Assembly (NCBI GenBank): GCA_022376465.1
Contig: JACDTU010000011.1
Coordinates: forward strand, 682,001 to 746,000
Origin: Cubamyces lactineus
Taxonomy: Eukaryota > Basidiomycota > Agaricomycetes > Polyporales > Polyporaceae
Reading direction: 5' to 3'
Length of the DNA: 64,000 nucleotides
In this document: positions 33,606 through 45,337 of the stretch, piece by piece
How the letters are laid out: each line of letters starts with the position of its first letter
Position numbering within the stretch: position 1 is the first letter of the stretch
The notes under the pieces: generated by a model
What the model was told of the DNA's origin: nothing
Databases searched by the model: none
What the model saw: only the letters and a program-made list of their open reading frames with translations
Made by a program: the position numbers and the translations under genes

Positions 33606-35896
33606 ATGCCCGAGCTCAAGCCTATTGACCCCAAGACGCCGCGATGGGAACCCACTCCTGATGCCCATAACATCGTAGTCCCTGGTCTCGATACTAACGC
33701 ACCGGTGTACGACCAGATCGAGCAAATAGAACAGCTTATCACTATCAAGTTGCAGGTCCCTTGCCTTTGCCTTCGCGGCATATCGTCTTTCTAACGTGCG
33801 TATGCAGAACATAGATGCTAATTTCTCCAAGATACAACATGTGATGGCCAACAAGATACTCCCCGCTGTGAAGCGGTATGCGGTTGGTACTCAGCCTGTA
33901 CGAGAAGCTGCAAAGGTACGCTGTCCTAGATACAGGCTAGGTGTCATATTTGCTATACTTATGGCTACATCCCTGAAAGTTCTGGACAACATTCTATGAA
34001 CAAGCTGCGCAGATCCGCATACCTACATACGATGACTACGGTGCCACACCGGAGCAAGAAGACGAGACTGAACAATCCGAATCGGAGACGGTTCCCACAG
34101 AGCCTTCATCTCATTCGGACAACGAGTCTGAGGCTTCCACTCCACACGCCAATCGCACATTCAACCCGGATGGCACCTCTTCGGAGGTATCATTTGCTCC
34201 CCAGGCGGCGATCTCGTCTACTCCTGCGACGTCGCGCACACGTAGGCATAATGCCCACGACAGCTTCGCAAGTGAAGGTTCCGATCCCACGCCGTCCTGG
34301 ACAGCCTCTATCGAGTCACCCTTGATGCAGCTGAACCGCGACATCCAGAGCCTCGCTGATGACCACAATAACCTCCCATCCACGTCCGCCTTCCATCGGC
34401 CTGCTGCGTTTGATGAATCTCAAGACGCCACACAGCGTACTATACTCCCTGAATCACAGCCGCATGAACCTTCTACTGTACGTGCGCCCAAGGGCAAGGG
34501 TCGTGAAGGGGCCCAGCCACTGCTTCAGAACGTGCTCCGTCGTAACGCGAACACGTCAACCGCCACCACAAGCTCTAGCATTCCTAGCCGCATGACCTCG
34601 CCGCTCAGGTTCAAGCCCAAAACCCCGGTGCTCAAGTCGCTCAACCCCTACCTGCCACCAGATACTGACCCTTCTGATTGGAAGGGTGTGGTCGACCTCT
34701 CGGATCCTGCATCAGCGACCCCCAGGCGGACTCCAGCGGGCCTCCCCACCTCGTCTATTAAGCTATCGGGCTTCAAATTCTCTTCGACAGCAAATTCGAA
34801 CGCCGTCGCGCTAGCGCGGACCAGGACAAAGACGCCACCGCCTGCAAGGGACGATTCGTCTGACGAAGACTTCGGGATGTCGCCTCCTGTGATGACGGAC
34901 TATGCAAGGCTACCGAAGTTGGGCAGGACCCCGAAGAAAGAGGCAGCCGAGCGGATCATGCAGAATCTCCTCGACGTGGAACGCCGCGCTGTGTTCGCGC
35001 CCGCGGGTACTAGTAGCAGACGTACCGCTGGACAGTCGAAGAGTGGCGTCGAGAGCAGTATGAGCACGATACCCACTCCCCCGTCGATGACCCGGTATGC
35101 GCGACCCTCATATGTACCGCCGAGTACGTCCGAGATGAGCGGGAGCGTTGTGGATGCCAGCCTCGACAGCATCATGCGACGCGTCGGTCTCAGCGTGCCA
35201 GGACACGGCGACAGGCCCGTGGTAGCTCCAGCTCCAGCGTCTAGTCGCGATTCATCGGGTGTACCAGTATTCAGCAGCCTCTCCTCGGTATCATCGATTC
35301 CATCTTTCCGGAGCGCCGCATCGGCCGCCTCGCTGTCGCAACCCCCACCGCCTCCCCCCGACCCTGTCCAAACCCCGCAGCCACCGCATTACGACTACTA
35401 CGACGAGGACGAAGTCATTGGGCAAGGGGGCGCGGGCGACCCAGATTCATCCTCTGACTCGCTCGACTACGAGGAAGCACACAACTCTGCGAACCCGTCT
35501 GCTGCGTTTCTGTTCGCAGCACAGCGCGCATCGTACGACGACGAAGACTCGTTTGATTCCTCCATGGGAGACGACGACGATCCCGGCGAAGATACGAGCG
35601 GTGTGGTGCCTATCCACCCGTTCCTCGCGGCTGCTCAAATCCCCGAGGACGGCGACGGGTTTGACGATGACTCTTTCGACGATGGGGCGTATGGCCCGGA
35701 TGGCGAAGAGGAGACCGTGTTCGGCGTGCCTCCTGCGCAGAGGTTACAACAGCAAGCCCAACAAGCGGGTCAGTTGAGGATGCTTGGTGAAGACCTCCTG
35801 CAGGACACGATAGGAATAGGGTCGCAGATGGCGATGGCAGGACGGGTAGAGGAGAGTCCGACACCATGGGGTCCGCCAAATGCTCGTGAGGGATAG
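33606..35896 (+). CDS. ASK1: DASH (Dam1) complex subunit ASK1, 724 residues
   Basis: Exons: 33606-33755, 33808-33915, 33980-35896, all phase 0. The DASH Ask1 domain occupies residues 32-100: VYDQIEQIEQLITIKLQ | NIDANFSKIQHVM...ILPAVKRYA...REAAK | FWTTFYEQAAQIRIPTYDDY. ASK1 is part of the outer-kinetochore DASH complex that couples chromosomes to dynamic microtubules. The remaining 620 residues are disordered and rich in Ser, Pro, Thr and Asp. They contain many S/T-P dipeptides (for example SPLRFKPKTPVLK and RTKTPPPARDDSSDEDF), typical of CDK-regulated Ask1, and patches of Asp near the end. The yeast protein is less than half this length, so the tail is strongly expanded. Intron 2 ends in AAAG, an unusual but acceptable 3' splice site. 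Confidence 0.92.
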
Positions 35897-36259
35897 ACAC
35901 TGAATGATACTCCATCATGCTTGTATTCTACCTATAACCTCGTGTAGTAGTCTGCTCTTCCTTTCGAACCTGCTTTTGCGAGGCAACTGAGTACGTTCAC
36001 GGCAATGAAGTCTTCGGTCTTCAGCTGCACTCCGGAGTGCAGTATGAACTTAATCGTCGATTCAACGTTAGCGCCCATTGCCAAGCAATGATCACGTGTA
36101 TACTGTACTCCGCGAAACGCGGGGACGCCACAACGCACACGCCGCCAGTCGCGCAACTTAACCGGAACCTCCACTGCTCACCGTCTTCACCCTGCGCGGA
36201 CAGATCTTACACTCTCGCCAAGCTTGATACAACTATCTCTCTATACCATCTGTCCGAAA
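35897..36259. promoter_or_regulatory. Intergenic, promoter side of DSC3
   Basis: 363 bases between two plus-strand genes in tandem: 3' flank of ASK1 and promoter/leader of DSC3. No specific element is recognised. Confidence 0.4.
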
Positions 36260-37371
36260 ATGTCGACGAGCTTGAGCGAGAAAGCTAGGGGGAAGCAAAG
36301 AGCAGCTGAGCCTGAGCTCGACAGTGCCAGTACCAGTGTGCCGCCTTCCAAGGACTTGACCATCCGTTTCACGGAGGGCATACCCGACCTCACAGTGCAA
36401 GTTGCAGAGAAAGATACCGTGAAGGACGTCAAGCACAGCGTACGCAATTCCCAACAGTCATCCATATGCACGTATCTGACGATGTGCACCATAGATCCGT
36501 TTGGCACGCCCTGACCTGAAGAACAGACGGCTCAGGCTCATACATGCAGGCCAACTGCTCCCTGAAAGCACACCATTATACCATAGGATATTCTCCTCTG
36601 AGCAGCGGAAGCGTAGCCCATCACCCGAGGGGGACGAGATTGCGGAGAGTGTCACCGAACAAGCGTCCATCCCGAAGACCACCTGGTTACACTGTTCCGT
36701 TGGTCCCCAACTAGAGGATGGAGAAGCGGATGAGAGCAAAGTGCAAGTATGTGGTCATCATACTACGTCACAATATACACACAAGTAGCTTAAGTACGTT
36801 GGGACAGACTGCACAGCTCAAACCGCTCCGCGGTTTCGATAGGTTGGCTGCAGCGGGCTTCTCACCAGAAGATATAGCAAGTATTCGCCTGCAGTTCCAT
36901 ACCCATTCTGCGGTGGATTATCTGGACCAAGAGTTCGATGACCAGGAGGATTGTAAGCCCCTCCAAAATGCCACCAGCTCTGTTCGCTACTGACGCGTCT
37001 ATGCAGTCGATGAGCATGCACGCTTGCTAGAAGAACAGTGGATAGACTCCCTGGATGGAGGGAGCGCTGCATCGCAGTCGCAACTGACGGTTTCGCCGCT
37101 ACACAACGGCATCGTCATCGGCTTCTTCTTCCCACTTATACCCGTCTTTTTCTTTGGGAGCACCAAACCTGCCGTTTTCTGGGAAGACGATAGCGAACAT
37201 GAGACGGCGAACCCCCCGGTCTTTCCGTAAGTCCGACCGGAACCATTATGTGAACCAGAAAAATTGAATTCGACTTCTGGTGACAGAAGGAAGATGCAGA
37301 TTGCCATCGCCGCCGGTTTTGCACTAAATGTACTGTTCGGGCTTTGGACGTCTTTGCTCGCGTCGGTATAG
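36260..37371 (+). CDS. DSC E3 ligase complex subunit 3 (DUF2407), 293 residues, 5 exons
   Basis: Exons: 36260-36439, 36495-36746, 36808-36952, 37007-37226, 37287-37371. Residues 33-90 form a ubiquitin-like domain (KDLTIRFTEGIPDLTVQVAE...NRRLRLIHAGQLL) as in fungal DSC3. The conserved TWLHCSVG follows, and then the DUF2407 C-terminal block LKPLRGFDRLAAAGFSPEDI, FHTHSAVDYLDQEF and LLEEQWID. Two membrane segments end the protein: GIVIGFFFPLIPVFFF and MQIAIAAGFALNVLFGLW. The DSC complex is a Golgi/endosomal membrane ubiquitin ligase (Tul1/Dsc1 class) needed for fungal SREBP activation and membrane protein quality control. All splice phases match and the stop follows the second membrane helix, as expected. 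Other DSC subunits are not in this window. Confidence 0.92.
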
Positions 37372-38098
37372 TATTAAGCGTCATATGTAGAGACAATGCA
37401 ACCGGTCGGAGACCTGTCTGGTCGCCGGAGGCACAACGCGAATCATTGTCTCATGTGAAGTCAAATACCTGTTATAGGGCCCGGGCTACCCCCTTGTAGC
37501 TCGAAGGGAACGGGCTGCTTGTGCTGTGAGTACTGTTGGTCGCCTGTGGTACAATAATCGTAGCGCGCTCTCTCTTGTCGGCTTGTAAGGTTCCCGCGGT
37601 GAGGTAATGCATGCCATGGCTACGCGTGTAGCCACTACAGCGGCGCACTTATTCCGGCGCCAGGTTCCGGTGCTTGTATACGTCTTACGGGGCGAGGTGA
37701 GGTGATCATGCGGGCCCGAGATGGCATTTCATTACCTCTTGGTTTGAGACCATGCGATGAGGTGACGTCCATATTATGAAGCCGGCTAGGTGCTGTATGC
37801 GTCTGCTGCGGCTGGGCAATGGGTCTCCGCCGGTGTGCTTGAGTGCGGTTAAGGATCCTTTGATGATTTAAGCGGAAAGGACTGATTGTACACGGGCGCC
37901 TAATGTGCGATAAAGGAACGCGATGGTATTTTGCGCAACACGCGTTTTGCCACACGCGTTCACCTCCCAAAAATTTTGGAACGAGCTTCCACTCTCCTCT
38001 GAGTCCTTGTACATATACCCTACTATCATACCCTCTCAAAGGTTTGTGTGTTGCTTCTGTCGGCTTTGGACGACGCTGATGAGCGGATTGGTGTCTAG
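37372..38098. promoter_or_regulatory. Intergenic, promoter side of the importin gene
   Basis: 727 bases between tandem plus-strand genes. No domain-bearing frame is present (the minus frame at 37635-38132 is a shadow). The importin promoter and leader must lie in the right part. Confidence 0.4.
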
Positions 38099-41000
38099 AT
38101 GGACCCTCAGACCCTAACGAATCTCTTCTCATGCACGTTCAGCCCCGATCCTAATGTCCAGAAGAGGGCTGAGCTTGAGATCCGTAAGGTGTGCAACTAT
38201 TTGTGCGAGGGTGTATACGGATACCTAATCCACGAACGCGCAGCTCGGTGCTCAAGAGGGTATGGTTACGACCGTTCTGCAGATCATTGGGAACGATAAC
38301 GTCGATATGTACGTTCCCGACGCGACCCCTCCTCCATCACTGGGCTGACTTAGCTGTATCATAGCGCTACCCGCCAGGCCGCCGCGGTCTACCTCAAAAA
38401 TCGCGTGTACTCGTCCTACTTCATCGACAGTGTCGCGCGCCCCGACCAAGTCCCGATCCCCGCCTCTGACCGGAACAACTTCAAGGCATCCGTCCTTCCC
38501 CTCATTGCGTCCTCTCCCTCGCGCGTAATATCTGTTCAGCTTGCGGGCGCCTTGAAGAACGTCGTCGCGCGCGATTTTCCTGAGCAGTGGCCGACCCTTG
38601 CGGACGACGTCAAGAAGCTCCTTGTCAGCAGCAATGTCAACGAGGTTCACGCTGGCTGTGTGACCACACTGGAGATGGTCAGGGCGTTCCGGTGAGTTCT
38701 TATTTAGCACGCGCGTTATCGAACGAGGTACAAATATCTCTGTCTCTAGATTCCGCCAGAACAACGATATCCTGCCCAAGCTCGTTGAGGCGTTCTTCCC
38801 CACACTCGTCAACATCGCTACTCAGGCTCTATCGAATGCGCCTGTTGGTCCGAACGAGGACGTGCCGACGATCCTCCACCTGATTCTCAAAACCTACTCT
38901 ACTAGCATTCTTTTGCACTTGAGCCTCCACCAGCAAAGCGCCGAAAGCCTTGTTCCCTGGGGTCGTCTCCTCTTCCAGGTCGTGAACTTGCAGATTCCGA
39001 AGGAGGCTGTTCCAGAGGACGAGGAGAAGCGTGAGAGGTGTGAGTGGTGGAAGGCGAAGAAGTGGGCGTACAAGATCCTTGGCAGGCTCTTCCACCGCTT
39101 CGGCAACCCCTCGCAGCTGCCTAGCACCCTGCAGAAGGATTACGCCGCGTTCTCGCAGCACTTCGTCACTAACTACGCGCCCGAGATCTTCAAGATCTAC
39201 CTCCAGCAGATCGAGCTCTTCGTCTCTGGCCAGGCGTGGCTGTCGAAGAAGTGCCAGTACAGGATCTTCACGTTCTTCACCGAGTGGTACGTAGAAGCCC
39301 GATCACGATCACATGATGGCGTTTGCGATGCTCACGTTCAATTGCAGCGTGAAGCCGAAGTCCACCTGGGCCCTGCTCAAGCCTCACTTCGAGACGCTCG
39401 TCTCGTCGTACGTCTTCCCTCAGCTGTCCTTCACTCCTGTGAAGGAGGAGCAATGGAACTCGGACCCCATCGAGTTTGTCCGCACCACTGTTGGTGAGTA
39501 GATCTCAGACCATGACAGAAGTGGCCGGTGCTAAGAGCTCACGCACCTCAAGACGAGTTTGAGGCCTTCGATAGCCCTGTCTCCGCGGCTACGTCCTTCT
39601 TGTTCTCGCTTGCGAGCAACAGGACGAAGACCACTTTCCTGCCGATTCTGGGCTTCATCAACCGCGTGCTCCAGTCGTACGTACGAATGGAATTCTCATC
39701 CAGGTCAGACGTTCAACCATCCCCACAGGAAGCCTGCCGCGCCTCAGCGCTACGGTGCGCTTAACATGACTGCTGCTCTGGGTCCCTTCATCATGCGTCA
39801 CCCCGAGGTCAAGGGCAGCATGGAGCAGTTCCTGCAACAGCACGTCCTTCCCGAGTTCTCTGCTCCGGAGCCATATATGCGCGCTGTGGTACGTGTAGCA
39901 TGCGAAAGACACATCCATTAGTGGGATGCTGAGGTCACCCATCAGGCGTGCGAGGTTCTTGGCACTGTGATCAAGGCTGGCATGAAGTTCTCTAACCAGC
40001 AGGTATGATCCGTTGTCATCATTGATTGATTCTGGTACTCAGAGAATTGTGTGTAGCTCTTGGAGCAGCACCTGACCGCTGTCGCTACTGCGATCGATGA
40101 CGTTGAGCTTCCCGTCCGCGTCCACGCGTGCTTGGCTCTCACCGAGCTGGTCACCGAGACCCCGTCTGGTATGTTGGACCCTTCAATATCCGAGATTCGA
40201 CTGCTAACTATGCAATAGTCCAAAGTGTCGTCGCGCCGCAGGTTGGCAAGGTCATCCAGAGTAAGTTTACGACTGCTCATCGTTCACCGAACCTATGTGT
40301 TAACGCGCAAACTCACAGCTCTGCTCAAGCTGGCGGAGGAGACCGACCTCGACATCCTCAACCACTGCATGGAGAGCATGGTTGAGACCTACCAGGCCGA
40401 GCTACTCCCTGTTGCGGCCGAGCTAACTGCTCGTCTTGTGAGTGACAGGTTTATACAGAAATGATGCTCTCAACTGACATTAGAGTAGTGCGAGACGTAC
40501 GCCCGCCTCGCGAAGGAGAGCCAGAGCGCGGACGAGGTCGATCCCTCGGCTGTCGACATTGACTCCATCATGGAGAGTGAGGGCAACGAGGACAAAACGT
40601 TCGCCGCCATGGGTGTCGCGAAGACGATCAGCACCGTCGTGAACGCTGTAGAGTCATCCCCCGAAATCCTCGCCCAGATTCAGGAGATTATCATCCCTGT
40701 CGTCACCCTCACGCTCGAGAACAAGTTGCTCGACCTGCTTGACAACATGTACGACCTTGTCGATGCGCTCACCTACAAGCTGCGCAGCATCTCGCCCAGC
40801 ATGTGGCCTGTGTTCGAGCTCACCTACAAGCTCTTCAAGGCTGATGCCGTTGACTTCTTGGATGGTGCGTATCCGTTTTACCGCTAAAGGTCCTTGTTCT
40901 CAATTCATGAATATGCAGAGATGCTGCCCTCGCTCGACAACTTCGTGTCGTTCGGCACGGAGATGTTCAAGGCCCGCGCCGACTACAGGCAAATGGTCCT

Positions 41001-42125
41001 GGACATCTACCAGACCGCCATCACCAGCGAGCATCTTGGCGAGAACGACGCTGTCAACGGCTGCAAGCTTGCTGAGTCTATGCTCCTCAACCTCCGCGGT
41101 TGCATCGACGACGTAAGTCGGGCTTCCGGTGTCGCTCAGTGGGTTTCGCTAACACCCGGGTTTCTACAGGCGCTTCAACCCATCATCAGCACCGCTCTCT
41201 CCGTCGTCGACAAGGCCGAGACGAACGCGCTCCGCCTCGCCAACCTCAATGTCCTCGTCAACGCCATCCTCTACAATCCTGCCGCGGCACTCCACATCAT
41301 GGAGCAGGCCGGCCCCGGCACCGCGCGCAAGTTCTTTGACAAGTGGTTCGAGGCGATCAAGGTGGACAACCGCCTCCCGCGCGTGCACGACAAGAAGCTC
41401 AGCATCATGGCGCTCTGCACGCTCATGGAGATGGACCCCGCCAACGTTCCTGCGTCGATCCAAGAGGGCTTCCACGGCATCGTCTCTGGCGCGCTTAAGC
41501 TCTTCCAGGAGTATCCCAAGGCAGTTCAGGGTGAGTTGCATGATGATGTGTCGCTTGGATATAGTGCTAACGCGGATGCCACTATTAGCTCGCAAGGAGC
41601 TCGAGGAGGCGTTCCAGAACGAGTCCGACGACGAGAACGACGAGGACGATTCCAAGTACCTCAACATGAACGAGGAAGACGGTGGGTCGCGTTCACCCGC
41701 TACGTCACCAAGACGGAATTGCTGATCAATCTGACAGACGATGTCTGGGATGAGGACTCCGCCTACGTCGAGATGCTCGCCAACGAAGGCCAGCGCCTCC
41801 GTGAGAAGTCGGAGAAGGCCGCTGCTGGAGAGGACTTCTCGGACGACGAGGAAGAGGACGACGACATCGAGGAGGAGCTTGGCTACATTAGCCCCCTCGA
41901 TACCGTCGACCCTTACATCACCTTCAAGCAGGCGCTGACTGGTAAGCCTCTCTGCTACATTATGCCAGACGGTAACGCTGACACTTTGATAAAGCCTTCC
42001 AGATGAAGAACGCTCAGGGCTACCAGCTGGCGACGACCTCGCTCTCGCCCGAGCAGCAGACCTTCCTCATGGAGGTTATGCGCATCGCGGAGGAGCACTC
42101 TGCGCAGGTCGCCGCCCAGTCGTAG
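38099..42125 (+). CDS. Importin-beta family carrier of the importin-7/8 (Nmd5/Sxm1) type, 1045 residues, 17 exons
   Basis: Exons: 38099-38188, 38244-38308, 38365-38691, 38750-39286, 39348-39493, 39553-39676, 39729-39888, 39946-40002, 40057-40168, 40219-40260, 40319-40437, 40489-40864, 40919-41112, 41170-41530, 41589-41681, 41738-41941, 41995-42125. The start [20 protein letters not shown] and AELEIRK...[15 protein letters not shown]...[12 protein letters not shown] are the importin-beta N-terminal Ran-binding domain. HEAT-type helices run to the end, with [37 protein letters not shown] and YLQQIELF. An acidic loop ([11 protein letters not shown]...[12 protein letters not shown]) precedes [18 protein letters not shown], as in importin 7/8. 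It imports cargo such as ribosomal proteins and histones in a Ran-GTP cycle. Length matches the family (about 1040). Introns are 50-61 bases. Confidence 0.94.
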
Positions 42126-42475
42126 ATGCTCACCATTTATATAGGTCCCAGCCCACGCCTGGTTGTTCGCATTTGACATTGATCTCATCGCTCTCGCTCT
42201 CGATATCGATATGGTACGGTACATCTTAGCCGACGTCGTCCTTAATTTTGCATCATGGGGGTAGCACGGAATGACAGAACGAATCACGAATCATCGTACG
42301 AAATTACGCATCTCTATACAGATATTGTTTCGCGGCTGCTTGCACTGAGAATGAACGTGTGAGATGAACGTGCGTACGAGGTACGTGTATTTTTCCATCG
42401 TGGTAAAGAACCAAAGCACTACTAGTGCAGAAGCATCTCAAATAGGGGCTCATAGCAACGCAACGTCACGGAAAC
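42126..42475. other. Convergent intergenic region, 3' flanks of importin and sulfite oxidase
   Basis: 350 bases between converging stop codons. Holds 3' untranslated sequence only as far as I can see. Confidence 0.5.
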
Positions 42476-44709
42476 CTAGTCGAGGGGTTCGCGAGGGTGC
42501 CTCCGCATCGCGCGGAGATAGTCCTCTTCGCTTTCGAGACTCCACTCGAGAGGGCGAGTAAGCGGGTTGAAGCTTTGGCCCCTGGCCGCGATGTCGGCCA
42601 GGCGCTGCGCAGTCGCAGGTCGCGATGTGTTGACGCTGTAAATCTTGATACGGTGGCAGGACGAGGTAACATGCAGATCCCAGCTGTACCGTGGAGAAAG
42701 AAGGGGGAAGGTTAGTTCGATGGAAGCGGGATACGGAGAGCATGCGTTACGCACTTCCAGGCTGAGCGGACGAACGTGGGCTCGGTATTGTTTGAGGAGT
42801 CCCACGAGCGGACGCAAAATTCGAGCCAACCTTCCGCGTCGACGGGAACCTTGATCGTCCATAGCCGCCAGGCGTGGTAATGCTGTAAGCAAGTCCGTGC
42901 TGAGAGTTCAATCGACGGAGGTTAAGTAAAGCAGCGCTACCTTCTCGGTCATATCGTCTTGGTCAACGCAATACCAGACATGACCCCTTGAAAGGAACGT
43001 AAACTCAACGGCTCAGAGTGAAGTGGTGGATAACAACTTACCCATCGGGAGAGACCTCAACCCGCTCCACCCAATTTCCGCCTCCGCTATAAGACCAGCC
43101 CTTGAGTTCGATATGGCCATCGTGCACGACGACCTGCTTGTCGAGCGGGAAGATGATAGCGCTCCTATTCCTGAGTGAGACCTTCCTTCCGCAGGGCAGA
43201 AGAAGAATCATACTGACGAGACAGGCATGTTCTGGATTGAGAAGCCGTTGGAGTACTTTGCGTTCTGCTTTCCGATTTGCTGGGTGTAGTACAGATATTC
43301 CTGGCTCTGCACGGGGCCCATGCTTGGCTCTGCTAGCGCGTTGATCTTGTACAACCACTTTGCACTCCGGGCGCCGATGTAGCCAGTCACCACGACGCGA
43401 AGAGGGAAGCCGTGGATTTTGGGCAGAGGCTTGCCGTTCATCTCCCAGGCGAGCAATACCTCCTCATTCTGGCGGACTTTGCGCCAGGGAACCGAGACAG
43501 CATAGTTGAACACATTGCCCTTCCTATGTGCACATATGGATTCAGAGAATTGGCAATAAGTCGGTTGGCGATGACGTACTTGAAGTATGTATCGGCACCA
43601 ATGAATTCAAGGTGCTTGCATTCGGGAAGCACACCGCCACAGGCTATCTTGAGTACCTTCTTCAGAGGAACACCGCGGTACACTGCTGTGCCGCTATAAA
43701 CGTCGCATCGTCAGTGCTGACTTGTTGCTGTAAATATTCGTACTGGGACGTACATAGCTCCTTCGCCCCACGGCTAGCAACCCGACGTCAGTAACGTTCG
43801 AGAAGCATAAGCGAGCATTCGATGTACCGCATTGATCAGCTCATCGCCGTCTCCGGGGTACTCTTGGATCTGCTCGATACGGCGGGTACCACTGCATTGT
43901 AGAGTCACAGTGATCTCAGCTTGACTGAAAGGTACAAGGTGGTGAATTAGTGATTGTGATTACAGTCAATGCAACACTGCTTCGACTTACGGGAATTTTG
44001 ACGGATCCTTCAAGTCTTTCATCGTGAGTTTGACCGGCTTATTAACCAGTCCGCCGATTTCGAGCTCGAACGCTTCCTCTTCAATATCTGGGATACCGCC
44101 ATGGTTGCGTACACTGACCCCCACACCCGTCAACCACTGGCTGACGGAATCGCTCATTCTAGCTCAACACTCACAAGTGCCACTTGTTGTCCGTGATCTT
44201 GCCGCTGATGAGCTCCGTGCGGGGCGTCTCGCCGTTGTACGGGAAGTCGAGGAGGTGGATCATGCCCGGCTTCTCTTTGAGCACCGTCGCCCAGCTGGAA
44301 TCCACGATGCTCTTCAGCCCGAGCGCCTCGTGGTACTCCTTCCAGCGATGGCCCACCAGGACCGGGTTCGTCTTCGGGAGCGGCACAAATTGGAACTCTG
44401 CACAGCAAAATGAAGCGACTCAATAAACGGGCGAGAGCTCTATGATGATATACGGGTGTCAGCGTACCTGGGATGGGTGTGAATTGCTTCGTCTTCAAGA
44501 TTTCGGACGCGATGCGTTTCCGCTCGGGCTTGTCCTCCCATTCGACATACCTGTGATTGTGATGATGCGTGCGGTCAGCGTATAGACATCGAAGAGATCG
44601 CACAGGTCTGATCTTACCCGCGCCATCCCAGCTTATCCTCCGGGAAAAGCTGGCCGAGGGGGACACCGTTCCAGGTCTCTTCAGTTGAAAACGTCGTAGT
44701 GGCGGGCAT
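42476..44709 (-). CDS. Sulfite oxidase-type molybdopterin enzyme without heme domain, 520 residues, 12 exons
   Basis: Exons in transcript order: 44618-44709, 44468-44550, 44175-44397, 43991-44113, 43828-43924, 43754-43773, 43580-43693, 43218-43523, 43042-43164, 42941-42986, 42755-42882, 42476-42683. The molybdopterin-binding domain contains HFVRNHGGIPDIEEEAFELE and TVTLQCSGTRRIEQIQEYPG, where Cys184 is the expected Mo-ligating cysteine. GDGDELINAPWGEGAIG, NGKPLPKIHGFPLRVVVTGY and GARSAKWL follow. The Mo-cofactor dimerisation domain follows from about residue 345: HIELKGWSYSGGGNWVERVE, HYHAWRLWTIKVPV, NWDLHVTSSCHRIKIY. It oxidises sulfite to sulfate, or acts on a related substrate. There is no cytochrome b5 domain, unlike animal sulfite oxidase and nitrate reductase; plant sulfite oxidase also lacks it. 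The C-terminus is not a PTS1 signal. One exon is only 20 bases. Confidence 0.92.
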
Positions 44710-45337
44710 ATCGATGATGTGCTGTAGTAAGGATAGAGCTGATAGCTAACAATGCGTCCAATACGCTGCCCAATCCACCCCTACCCCAAGGGGCTCTTAA
44801 CTACCCCGCATGACGCTAGAACCGCGTTTGCCCTGATGCAAGTGGCCACACCCTCAACTTTCGTTGGCATTCACATCTTCGCCGCACCTTACCGTCATAG
44901 CAGCCAATCGGAGGCCGTCTGGGAGCGACGATTGGGGGCAGGACGAAGGGACGACTGACCTGCGCGCGGCTCGGAAGTCCACGAGAGAACCCCTCGAGGC
45001 ACGTACGCTGGCACGGCGTGAGAAGGCGTGGCCGGCCGCATTCAGTTGACGACATGACCCCTTCCTTGCCTTGCTCCTGAGCTTAGCTTGAGCCGGCCCG
45101 GCGCGTCTCGATAGCATCCGCAGGCTCGTCGTGGCGTGTATCGTGCACTCACCTATCGCACGGCCTTACGCAAGATGGCGATCTTCATGGGACGAGCTAC
45201 GGCGGGGACACGGCCACCCGGAGAAAAAATATCGGGAGAATCCGGTGGAGTGCAAGAGCGCAGGATACACATTGTCCTGGAAGACAAGAAGTAAAAATAC
45301 AGGGAGGAGATCGTACAGTACCGCAGCTGTGGCGGCA
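44710..45337. promoter_or_regulatory. Intergenic, promoter of sulfite oxidase and 3' flank of TAF6
   Basis: 628 bases. A CCAAT pentamer on the plus strand at 44904-44908 lies about 195 bases upstream of the sulfite oxidase ATG in inverted orientation, a candidate CCAAT-binding site. No gene is supported. Confidence 0.4.
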
